Shown: positions 1 through 5,355, counted from the stretch's first letter. The stretch is DNA of 5,355 nucleotides from AA29 sp041481445 (GCA_041481445.1 JBGPBV010000256.1:1-5355), one strand, 5' to 3'. The notes: a model not told the origin generated them from the sequence alone. Made by a program: numbers and translations.

Positions 1-1556
1 CCCACCACCAGGCAGATCCCGTACGGCTTCTGGAGGATCGTCTTGAACTCGGCGATGTTGCGATCGGAGAAGCCCATCTTCTCGAGGGGGAGGGGCTTGG
101 AGGCGGCCAGGAGGCGCATGACCACGTCCTCGTTGCCGCCGGCAGTGGGGATGGTGGCCACGCGGAGCTCGATGGTGCCCATGGGGCCCCGGAAGCGGAT
201 CTTGCCGTCCTGGGGCTTGCGCTTCTCGGAGATGTCGAGCTTCGACATGATCTTGAAGCGCTGCACCACCGCGTTTCTATGAGCGGGCGGGATGTCGATG
301 TACTTCGTGCAATCGCCGTCCACGCGCAGCCGCACGACGGTAGGGGCCTGCTTGCCGTAGGGCTCGACGTGGATGTCGGAGGCTCCCTTGTTGTAGGCGT
401 CGATGATGATCTGGTTGCAGAGCTTGACGATCCCGCTGTCCGTCTCGTCGATCTCCGGTTGCTCCGGCGTCGCCGGCTCGCCCCCCTCGACCTCGTCCTC
501 TTCCCCGGAGCCGAGCTCGGTGATGATGCGGCCGAGGTCCTCCTCCTGAACCGCCGGCCCGCCCATCACCCCCGAGTAGTTCTCATTGATGTACTGCATG
601 ATGTCCTGGCGCAGGGCGACCACGAAGTCGTGCCGGGGGGCCAGGTTCATGGCCTTGATGGCGTCGAGGCGGGTGAGGTCGTAGGGGTCCTCCACCGCCA
701 CCATCAGCGTGCCCTCCTTCTTCTCCAGGGGCGCGCACATGTTCTTCTTGAGGAAGTCGGGGGTGAGCCGGTCCTTCAGCTCGGGCGGGAGGCTGCGTCC
801 GGCCAGGTCGGCGAAGGGTGCGTTGTAGAACTGGGCCAGGGCGCGGCCGACCTCCTCCTTGGGGACCTTCAGGTCCTCGATCAGGACCTTCGACACGTCG
901 ATCTGGTTGATGCGCGCGTTGCCGATCGCGTTCTCGAGGTCCTTGTCGGTGACGAGGCCCTTGTCCACGAGGAGCCCGTACTTGGACGGCTTGTTGGAGC
1001 GCGCGGCGCGGTGCTGGTTGTAGAACGCGATGCCGAGGATCTTCGAGAGCTCCTCCGCCGCCTCCTCGTCCTTGGGGGAGAACGGGCCCCCGCTGCGCTT
1101 GTTGATGAGCTGGAGCACCCCCAGGAGGTACTTCTCGAAGAGGATGGGCGCGGCCAGGACGTTGCTCGTCCGGAAGCCCGAGGCCTTGTCCCAGCGCGAA
1201 TCGAACTTGAGGTTGGGGTGCAGCCGGGTCAGCTCCCCGGGATCGTAGGCGTTCTTGATGTTGGCCGTCTTGCGGCTCAGGGCGGTGAACCCGGCGATGG
1301 ACCCGAAGGTCTTGGAGACGCGGATCTCCTTGACCTCGTTGCCGGCCTTGACGAGCGAGAAGAGCTCCTGGTTCTTGGTGTCGAGGGCGAAGATCGTGAC
1401 GCGCTCGGCGTCCACGAGGTCGAGCATCTTGTCCTTGATGTCGACGAGGATGTCCTGGATGCTGCCCGCGGAGTTGATGATGTTGGCGATCTCGATGAGG
1501 CGCTTGCGGTACGAGAGCTCCCGCTGCGTCCCGTCCGCGACTGTCCGCGTAGCCAT
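1..1556 (-). CDS. GAF domain-containing GspE/PilB-type assembly ATPase (3' end cut by window edge)
   Basis: This is the N-terminal 518 codons of a hexameric cytoplasmic ATPase of the type II secretion / type IV pilus family; the frame is open to the window edge. Residues about 20-180 form a GAF sensor domain ending in LGVLQLINK and FSPKDEE. Residues about 190-330 resemble an MshEN (GspE N-terminal) domain, including VAVEDPYD near 287-293. An acidic linker covers about 335-372. The secretion ATPase N-domain follows, with ASDIHVEPY (392-400), LRVDGD (410-415), KLDISEKRKPQDGKIRFR (439-456) and RVATIPTAGG (465-474). The last complete codons read GICLVV and the next begins GG, so the Walker A loop should start just outside; the Walker B and zinc motifs are not visible. 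The ATG at 1556 is chosen because GGAGG lies 9 nt upstream and a good promoter lies behind it. Whether it powers a pilus or a secreton cannot be decided here. The ATPase family call is near certain. Confidence 0.95.
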   Translation of the reverse strand, partial: MATRTVADGTQRELSYRKRLIEIANIINSAGSIQDILVDIKDKMLDLVDAERVTIFALDTKNQELFSLVKAGNEVKEIRVSKTFGSIAGFTALSRKTANIKNAYDPGELTRLHPNLKFDSRWDKASGFRTSNVLAAPILFEKYLLGVLQLINKRSGGPFSPKDEEAAEELSKILGIAFYNQHRAARSNKPSKYGLLVDKGLVTDKDLENAIGNARINQIDVSKVLIEDLKVPKEEVGRALAQFYNAPFADLAGRSLPPELKDRLTPDFLKKNMCAPLEKKEGTLMVAVEDPYDLTRLDAIKAMNLAPRHDFVVALRQDIMQYINENYSGVMGGPAVQEEDLGRIITELGSGEEDEVEGGEPATPEQPEIDETDSGIVKLCNQIIIDAYNKGASDIHVEPYGKQAPTVVRLRVDGDCTKYIDIPPAHRNAVVQRFKIMSKLDISEKRKPQDGKIRFRGPMGTIELRVATIPTAGGNEDVVMRLLAASKPLPLEKMGFSDRNIAEFKTILQKPYGICLVV

Positions 1557-1565
1557 AGAGGCCTG

Positions 1566-1570
1566 CCTCC
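1566..1570 (-). promoter_or_regulatory. Ribosome binding site of the GAF/GspE-like ATPase gene
   Basis: On the minus strand GGAGG lies 9 nt before the ATG at 1556. It is half of a 10-bp palindrome CCTCCGGAGG (1566-1575). It fixes the start codon, which also places the whole GAF domain in the product. Confidence 0.7.
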
Positions 1571-1588
1571 GGAGGTAGCCGTCGGGCG

Positions 1589-1617
1589 AGGATAAGGCCC
1601 GTGGGATCAAGGGTCAA
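1589..1617 (-). promoter_or_regulatory. Sigma70-type promoter of the ATPase gene
   Basis: Read on the minus strand, TTGACC (1612-1617) is a 5-of-6 match to the -35 consensus. TATCCT (1589-1594) is a 4-of-6 match to the -10 consensus. The spacer is exactly 17 nt (1595-1611). Transcription would start near 1582, giving a leader of about 26 nt that contains the GGAGG site. The -35 TTGA is repeated once just inside the spacer (CTTGACCCTTGATC). In such GC-rich DNA this is an unusually clean match, but it is still only a prediction. Confidence 0.6.
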
Positions 1618-1628
1618 GCGAGGGACGG

Positions 1629-1651
1629 GCGCGTGCGAGGGAACGCGCGTG
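1629..1651. repeat. Short inverted and direct repeat in the divergent intergenic region
   Basis: GCGCGT (1629-1634) and ACGCGC (1643-1648) form a 6-bp inverted repeat with an 8-nt spacer. GCGCGTG also occurs as a direct repeat at 1629-1635 and 1645-1651, 16 bp apart. It lies upstream of the ATPase promoter's -35 box and just before the VWFA gene start, where an operator could sit. GCGC-rich repeats arise easily by chance at this base composition, so the functional reading is weak. Confidence 0.3.
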
Positions 1652-1652
1652 G

Positions 1653-1658
1653 TAGGCT
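1653..1658 (+). promoter_or_regulatory. Possible extended -10 element for the VWFA-related gene (leaderless start)
   Basis: TAGGCT fits the minimal TANNNT pattern and is preceded by TGG, as in an extended -10 element. Its end lies 6 nt before the GTG at 1665, so transcription would begin at or very near the start codon. No GGAGG-like site is seen before that GTG; only a weak GGTAGG (1651-1656), 8 nt upstream, could serve instead. No convincing -35 box is visible. Confidence 0.3.
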
Positions 1659-1664
1659 CGGCGG

Positions 1665-3812
1665 GTGCGGGCCTTCGTGCCGGCCGCCGTCCTCGTCCTG
1701 CTCGCGGCCGCGGACGCCGCTCGCCCGCAGCCGCCCGCCCAAGCCGCGCGGGTCGAGCTGGTCCAGATCGACGTCGTCGTCACCGACGCCCAGGGCCGGC
1801 TCGTCCACGACCTCGGCCAGGACGATTTCCAGGTCCTCGAGGACGGCAAGCCGCAGCGGGTCTCCCTGTTCGCCGGGGCCGGCGTCCGGCCGGGCGCGAG
1901 CCCGGGCGACCTCTCCGATGCGGGCTCCGCCCATCCCGACGAGGCCCCCGAGAAGCCGGGGCGGAGCATCGCGATCCTGGTGGACGACCTCCACATCGAC
2001 CGCGGGGACGCCGCGTACACCAGGCAGGCCCTCCTGGCCCTCCTCGCCGACCACGTCCGGGAGGGCGACAACGTCGGGCTCTTCACCACGAGCCCGCCGG
2101 GGGTGGTCGAGAACCTGACCCAGGACCGGTCGCGCCTGAGGGTGGCGATCGAGAACCTGGGCTTCCGGGAGCTGGCCATCGAGAAGCCGAGCGGCTCGCA
2201 GCTGACTCCCGCCCAGGCCGAGCTGGTGCTGAGGGGCGACCCCTCCGCGCTCAAGCTCGGCGCACGCACGATGCTCGACGACGCCAACAGCGGATTCAGC
2301 GACTCGGTGCGGAACCGCGTTCCCGGCCTCGGCTTCACCCCCGCCGGCATCGATCCCGAGGAGAAGGCGGCGGCGGAGGAGGTGCAACGCCAGGCGCGCG
2401 CGGTCCTGGCCGAGGTGCTCCGCTTCTCGGTGGCGACGCTCAGTCGGACCGACTCCATCCTGCGGGGCCTCGCCGCGCTCCCAGGCCGCAAGCTGTGCAT
2501 CCTCGTCTCGGGCGGCTTCCTGGTCGGAGCGGGGACGAGCGACGAGCGGACGCGGGAGCTGATGGGCGTCGTCGACGCCGCCACCCGCTCGGGCACGGTG
2601 CTCTACGCCCTGGACGTGCACGGGCTCTCGTCCCGGACGAGCGATGCCGCCATCGCGGGCAAGGCGGCGCTGCCGGGGCTCGACACGACGGTGAACCGCC
2701 AGAGCGAGATGCTCTACCGCACCACCCTGGACACGATCGCGCGGGACACGGGCGGGTTCGTGGTCCGGGCCACGAACGACCTCGCCACCGGGCTCGGCCG
2801 CATGATGCAGGACAACGAGGCCTACTACCTGATGGCCTACGCGCCCACCAACCTCAAGCGCGACGGCAAGTTCCGCCGGATCGACGTCCGCATCGCCGGC
2901 CATCGCGACTACGGCGTCCGCACCCGGCGCGGCTACTTTGCCCCGGACGATCGGAGGCCCGACTCCACGGGCGCGCCGGTGCCCACCCTCGCCGCGGCGG
3001 GACCGGCGCCGAGCCTGCCTCGGGGCGTGGAGGAGGCGGAAGCGCGCGCGCTCCTCAGCGACCCCCTGCCGCCCTCCGGCCTCCCGACGCGGGTCGCCGC
3101 CGACTACGTCGACCTGCCGCCCGCGGGCCCGCAGGCCGTCGTCCTCGGCACGGTGGACCTGTCCGCGCTGCGATGGGAGCAGGCGGAGGGCCGTCATCGT
3201 GCCTCGATGGAGATGGTGGGTGGCGTCTACGACGCCGAGGGCAAGCTCTTCGGGGCGCCGTTCGCACGGCGCGTGGAGCTGGACCTCGGCGAGCGCGAAT
3301 ACGAGCGGGCGAGGGAGGACGGCCTGCAGTTCCAGCAGCAGGTCGCCCTGCCTCCGGGACGCTACCAGGTCCGCTTCGTGGCGCGCGAGACCCGGTTCAC
3401 GCAGTCAGGCGGCTCCGCGGACTGGCTCGAGATCCCCGATCTGGCCGACCGCAAGCTCGCGATGAGCAGCGTCTTCCTCTCCACGGCCGGCGGCTCCCTG
3501 CGCAGCGTGCAGGCCCGGCGCCGCTTCAAGCGCACGGAGAACCTCCTCTTCCAGTTCTACGTCTACAACGCCCCGGAAGCCTCCGACCGCGACGTGGTCT
3601 TCCAGGCCCAGATCTGGACGGGCCAGAAGCTCGTGGCCGCTTCCAAGCCCCGGCCCGTCGCCCTGGAGCGGAAGGACACGGTCCCGCTCCCGGAGAGCAA
3701 CGGCATGGGCCTGGAGACCCTGACCGCGGGAGCCTACGAGCTGCGCGTCCTCGTCGTGGACCGCAAGACGGGGGCGGCCGCGCGGCGGGCGCTCGACTTC
3801 ACCGTCGAGTAG
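1665..3812 (+). CDS. Exported VWFA-related domain protein of the acidobacterial TIGR03436 type
   Basis: The 715-residue product starts with a short signal peptide: MRAF, a hydrophobic run VPAAVLVLLAAADA, then a probable cleavage near residue 18-28. A small beta module follows (about 30-70) containing IDVVVTDAQGRLVHDL and DDFQVLEDGKPQ, the usual opening of this family. The VWFA-like domain spans about 99-395, with strand SIAILVDD (101-108) and strand GRKLCILVSGG (274-284). It closes with AYYLMAYAPTN (386-396), DGKFRRIDVRI (400-410) and RTRRGYFAP (419-427), also family hallmarks. The canonical MIDAS DxSxS is not present: the position reads DDLHI (107-111). Residues about 440-715 form a beta-rich C-terminal region that I do not recognise. 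The GTG start is chosen because it opens directly into the signal peptide. The molecular role of the family is unknown; an extracytoplasmic binding or adhesion role is only inference. Confidence 0.9.
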   Translation: MRAFVPAAVLVLLAAADAARPQPPAQAARVELVQIDVVVTDAQGRLVHDLGQDDFQVLEDGKPQRVSLFAGAGVRPGASPGDLSDAGSAHPDEAPEKPGRSIAILVDDLHIDRGDAAYTRQALLALLADHVREGDNVGLFTTSPPGVVENLTQDRSRLRVAIENLGFRELAIEKPSGSQLTPAQAELVLRGDPSALKLGARTMLDDANSGFSDSVRNRVPGLGFTPAGIDPEEKAAAEEVQRQARAVLAEVLRFSVATLSRTDSILRGLAALPGRKLCILVSGGFLVGAGTSDERTRELMGVVDAATRSGTVLYALDVHGLSSRTSDAAIAGKAALPGLDTTVNRQSEMLYRTTLDTIARDTGGFVVRATNDLATGLGRMMQDNEAYYLMAYAPTNLKRDGKFRRIDVRIAGHRDYGVRTRRGYFAPDDRRPDSTGAPVPTLAAAGPAPSLPRGVEEAEARALLSDPLPPSGLPTRVAADYVDLPPAGPQAVVLGTVDLSALRWEQAEGRHRASMEMVGGVYDAEGKLFGAPFARRVELDLGEREYERAREDGLQFQQQVALPPGRYQVRFVARETRFTQSGGSADWLEIPDLADRKLAMSSVFLSTAGGSLRSVQARRRFKRTENLLFQFYVYNAPEASDRDVVFQAQIWTGQKLVAASKPRPVALERKDTVPLPESNGMGLETLTAGAYELRVLVVDRKTGAAARRALDFTVE
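3791..3810. other. Small stem-loop at the tail-to-tail gene junction
   Basis: CTCGAC (3792-3797) and GTCGAG (3804-3809) make a perfect 6-bp stem with the 6-nt loop TTCACC, plus a possible G-U pair at 3791/3810. It sits in the last codons of the VWFA gene and ends at the stop codon. It has no T-tract on either strand, so it is a weak candidate for a bidirectional transcription stop. It is the only hairpin I noticed right at the junction. The 8-mer ACTTCACC occurs at 3796-3803 and again at 3815-3822. Confidence 0.3.
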
Positions 3813-5147
3813 CTACTTCACCCGCGCCCCGCCCTTGACCACGACGTCCACCCGCTGGAGCAGGTCGACGTGGGTCAGGACGTCCCCGCGCACCGCGATG
3901 ACGTCGGCCAGCCGGCCGGGGGCGAGGGTGCCGAGCTCCTTCTCCTTCTTGAGGAATCGGGCGGGCCAGCGGGTCGCTCCCGCGATGGCCTGCATCGGCG
4001 TCATGCCCAGGCGCACCCAGGTGTCGAGCTCGCGCCAGGTGGAGTCGCTGTGGAAGTTGCCGGGGATGCCGCTGTCGGTGCCCACGAGCAGGGTCACCCC
4101 CGTCTCGCGGAGCTGCTGGAACTTCCTGGGCAACGTGGGCAGGCGGCGGAAGGTCAGCGTGAAGTAGTCGAGGGAGGTCACGCTCGCGAGCGACTGGCGG
4201 ATGTCGTCCGCCATCTCCTTCGGCAGGCCTTGACGCCAGGCGGGGTCGTCCAGGCGCTCCGGGAACACGCGGGCGGTGTAGTCGGCCAGGAACAGGCCCT
4301 CGATGGTCGGGCACCAGTAGAGCGCGTTGTTGCGCTTGCGGAGCGCGGCCACGATGTCGTCCGGATAGCCGGGCTCGGTGGCCAGGCCGGTGTGCTCGAA
4401 GCAGTCGACCCCGTGCTCCAGCCCCACCCGGATCTCGTCCTCGCGGTGTCCGTGCGCCACCACGGGCTTGCCGCCCTTGTGCGCGGTCTGGACCACCGCC
4501 GCCACCTCCTCGCGGGTGAGCTGGTCCTGGTCGATGAGCTTGATGACGTCCACCCCCGCGTCCACCAGGCGCTGCACCTTGGCCCGCGCGTCCTCGGGCG
4601 AGTCCACGCCCCAGCGGAAGGTCTTCTCGTAATCGAAGTACGGCGCCTTCTGGATGAACGGACCGGACACGAACAGGCGGGGGCCGGGGATCTCGCCCTT
4701 CTCGATCCGGCGCTTGACGTCGAGGACGTCCTCGAGGGGCGCCCCCAGCTCGCGGGCGGTGGTCACTCCCGCCATCAGGAGCTGGCGGGCCGCGATCGGC
4801 ATGATCTCGTTGCGGAAGCGCGGCATGTAGGTCTTGTCCCAGTGCTCGTAGTCGGCGTGGCCGAGCAGCATCAGGTGGACGTGCATGTCCATGAGGCCGG
4901 GCAGCACGCTCATGCCCTCGGTGTCGATCACGGGCGTGCCCGGCGGCACCGCCACCGCGCTCTTCGGGCCCACGGCCAGGATCCGGTCGCCCGCGATGAG
5001 GACCACGCCGTCCGGGATGGGGGGACCCTCGTAGCCGTCGATCACCTGGCCGCCGACGAGCGCGAGCGTGGCCCGCGGGGGGTCGGCGGCGGCGGCGAAC
5101 GCGGCGGGCAGAAGGGCGAGAGCGGCCGAAGCAACGAGCGAACGCAT
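3813..5147 (-). CDS. Exported metal-dependent amidohydrolase (imidazolonepropionase/prolidase-like)
   Basis: The 444-residue product has a signal peptide (MRSLVASAALALLPAAFAAA, likely cut near residue 20-22, with no lipobox cysteine), so it should act in the periplasm or outside the cell. A small beta-sandwich part made from both ends (about 28-80 and 405-444) flanks a TIM barrel. The metal ligands of the amidohydrolase superfamily are all visible: HVH at 89-91 after VLPGLMDM, the bridging lysine K203 in DVIKLID, H232 in VAHGH, H252 in FEHTG, and D358 in GTDSG. ATRWPARFL and LGTLAPGRLADVIAV near the C-terminus are typical of the imidazolonepropionase-like/prolidase-like branch. Cyclic imide, amide or X-Pro-type dipeptide hydrolysis is possible, but the substrate cannot be read from sequence. 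The length is normal for the family. The ATG is supported by a GGAGG site 6 nt upstream. It converges with the VWFA gene and abuts its stop codon. Confidence 0.93.
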   Translation of the reverse strand: MRSLVASAALALLPAAFAAAADPPRATLALVGGQVIDGYEGPPIPDGVVLIAGDRILAVGPKSAVAVPPGTPVIDTEGMSVLPGLMDMHVHLMLLGHADYEHWDKTYMPRFRNEIMPIAARQLLMAGVTTARELGAPLEDVLDVKRRIEKGEIPGPRLFVSGPFIQKAPYFDYEKTFRWGVDSPEDARAKVQRLVDAGVDVIKLIDQDQLTREEVAAVVQTAHKGGKPVVAHGHREDEIRVGLEHGVDCFEHTGLATEPGYPDDIVAALRKRNNALYWCPTIEGLFLADYTARVFPERLDDPAWRQGLPKEMADDIRQSLASVTSLDYFTLTFRRLPTLPRKFQQLRETGVTLLVGTDSGIPGNFHSDSTWRELDTWVRLGMTPMQAIAGATRWPARFLKKEKELGTLAPGRLADVIAVRGDVLTHVDLLQRVDVVVKGGARVK

Positions 5148-5153
5148 GTGGGA

Positions 5154-5158
5154 CCTCC
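5154..5158 (-). promoter_or_regulatory. Ribosome binding site of the amidohydrolase gene
   Basis: On the minus strand GGAGG lies 6 nt before the ATG at 5147, within ACCGGAGGTCCC. This supports the start that begins directly with the signal peptide, over any longer reading. Confidence 0.7.
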
Positions 5159-5167
5159 GGTGCGGGA

Positions 5168-5202
5168 ATGATAACGGAGGGCCCTCCCGGGCCCGGCGTC
5201 AA
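5168..5202 (-). promoter_or_regulatory. Possible promoter elements for the amidohydrolase gene
   Basis: On the minus strand TATCAT (5168-5173) is a 5-of-6 match to the -10 consensus and lies in the only AT-rich island upstream of the gene. TTGACG (5197-5202) is a 5-of-6 match to the -35 box. The spacer is 23 nt, well beyond the usual 16-18, so the two may not work together. A start set by the -10 box would fall near 5161, leaving a leader of about 14 nt that still contains the ribosome binding site. Confidence 0.35.
5176..5196. repeat. Overlapping GC palindromes upstream of the amidohydrolase gene
   Basis: GGAGGGCCCTCC (5176-5187) is a perfect 12-bp palindrome. It overlaps CCGGGCCCGG (5187-5196), a perfect 10-bp palindrome. 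Together they fill most of the long spacer between the candidate -35 and -10 boxes of the amidohydrolase gene. They could be a protein binding site or just GC-rich chance. Confidence 0.35.
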
Positions 5203-5207
5203 CGAAG

Positions 5208-5252
5208 CTCGGCGTGAAGCGGCGCTGCAGAGTCTCGCCGCGTCACGCCGAG
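5208..5252 (-). terminator. Strong imperfect hairpin, probable terminator of the upstream minus-strand gene
   Basis: The arms CTCGGCGTGAAGCGGCG (5208-5224) and CGCCGCGTCACGCCGAG (5236-5252) pair over 17 positions with one A/G mismatch (5218/5242) around an 11-nt loop. On the minus strand the hairpin begins 4 nt after a TGA that ends a 32-codon open frame, the expected place for an intrinsic terminator. The bases after it (CTTCGTTGACG) are only mildly T-rich, so it may be a terminator without a U-tract, an mRNA 3'-end stabiliser, or part of an untranslated leader if transcription reads through into the amidohydrolase gene. Confidence 0.5.
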
Positions 5253-5256
5253 AACA

Positions 5257-5355
5257 TCAGGCCCCCGCCGTCCGCCCTCGGGCCGTCTGCGACATGGCCA
5301 AGGCGCCGGCGACGCGAGCGGCAACTTCCGGCGCCAACATGCTCACGGTGATGCG
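5257..5355 (-). CDS. Possible C-terminal end of an unidentified protein gene (partial)
   Basis: Read on the minus strand from the window edge, 32 codons are open and end in TGA (5257-5259). The peptide begins RITVSMLAPEVAARVAG and ends in QTARGRTAGA. Most third positions are G or C, as in the other genes. The frame stops 4 nt before a strong hairpin, which fits a real gene end. I do not recognise the product. The opposite strand also has an ATG-initiated open frame from 5294 to the edge that shares the same wobble positions, so codon bias cannot settle the strand. The call rests mainly on the hairpin placement. Confidence 0.35.
   Translation of the reverse strand, partial: RITVSMLAPEVAARVAGALAMSQTARGRTAGA

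Noticed and set aside
279..1595. Long plus-strand open frame of 438 codons opposite the ATPase gene
   Set aside because: Its product is a monotonous run of L, V, D, E, G and H with no recognisable domain. It is the antisense shadow of the GAF/MshEN/secretion ATPase frame, which carries clear family motifs.
1614..3197. Long minus-strand open frame opposite the VWFA gene
   Set aside because: It has no recognisable motif or ribosome binding site and has shadow-type composition. It also overlaps the ATPase promoter region.
1601..3838. Very long plus-strand open frame of 745 codons overlapping the VWFA gene in another frame
   Set aside because: The product is almost entirely R, G, P and A, as expected of a shifted frame in GC-rich coding DNA. 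The frame starting at 1665 has a signal peptide and family hallmarks.
3870..5171. Long plus-strand open frame of 433 codons opposite the amidohydrolase gene
   Set aside because: This is an antisense shadow: the minus-strand frame has a signal peptide, all metal ligands and a ribosome binding site, whereas this one shows none of these.
3799..5202. Second minus-strand frame of 467 codons over the amidohydrolase gene
   Set aside because: It is rich in R, G, P and A with no motif. It overlaps the well-supported amidohydrolase frame and has no independent evidence.
5294..5355. Plus-strand ATG-initiated frame running off the right edge (MAKAPATRAATSGANM...)
   Set aside because: It has no clear ribosome binding site before the ATG, and the minus-strand alternative ends neatly before a hairpin. 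It cannot be excluded without more sequence, since both frames share wobble positions.
1..5355. A novel multi-gene defence, mobile or biosynthetic system
   Set aside because: No two of the three clear genes are arranged as an operon and each belongs to a known family. I see no terminal inverted repeats, transposase or integrase, repeat-spacer array or tRNA-like fold in the window.

Overview
The window is a GC-rich stretch (roughly 70% G+C by eye) of bacterial chromosome. It holds three clear protein genes and probably the tail of a fourth. The best taxonomic clue is the plus-strand gene in the middle. It has the N- and C-terminal hallmarks of the VWFA-related family (TIGR03436) that is greatly expanded in Acidobacteriota. 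With the high GC and a secreted amidohydrolase next door, this suggests a GC-rich acidobacterial lineage. That placement is inference, not proof.

Layout: (1) Bases 1-1556, minus strand: the N-terminal 518 codons of a GspE/PilB-type assembly ATPase. It reads GAF domain, MshEN-like domain, acidic linker, then the N-terminal part of the secretion ATPase domain. The window ends within a base or two of where the Walker A loop should start. (2) Bases 1557-1664: a short divergent intergenic region. It carries a good sigma70-type promoter and ribosome binding site for the ATPase gene, a small repeat, and a possible leaderless start signal for the gene on the other strand. (3) Bases 1665-3812, plus strand: a 715-residue exported VWFA-related protein. 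(4) Bases 3813-5147, minus strand: a 444-residue exported metal-dependent amidohydrolase with a full set of metal ligands. Its stop codon directly abuts that of the VWFA gene, with no base between them. (5) Bases 5148-5355: a strong 17-bp imperfect hairpin, GC palindromes, a possible promoter, and a 32-codon open frame on the minus strand that looks like the end of another gene.

Nothing shows that these genes form one pathway. The ATPase and VWFA genes are divergent, and the VWFA and amidohydrolase genes are convergent, so no two of the three clear genes share an operon. The possible fourth gene lies on the amidohydrolase strand, but a strong hairpin separates the two. The ATPase would work at the inner face of the cytoplasmic membrane in pilus or type II secretion assembly. 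The other two are predicted to act outside the cytoplasm. I see no mobile element, CRISPR array, tRNA or rRNA, and no convincing undescribed multi-gene system. The most informative points are the sensory N-terminus of the ATPase, the non-canonical metal site of the VWFA protein, and the fine structure of the gene junctions.
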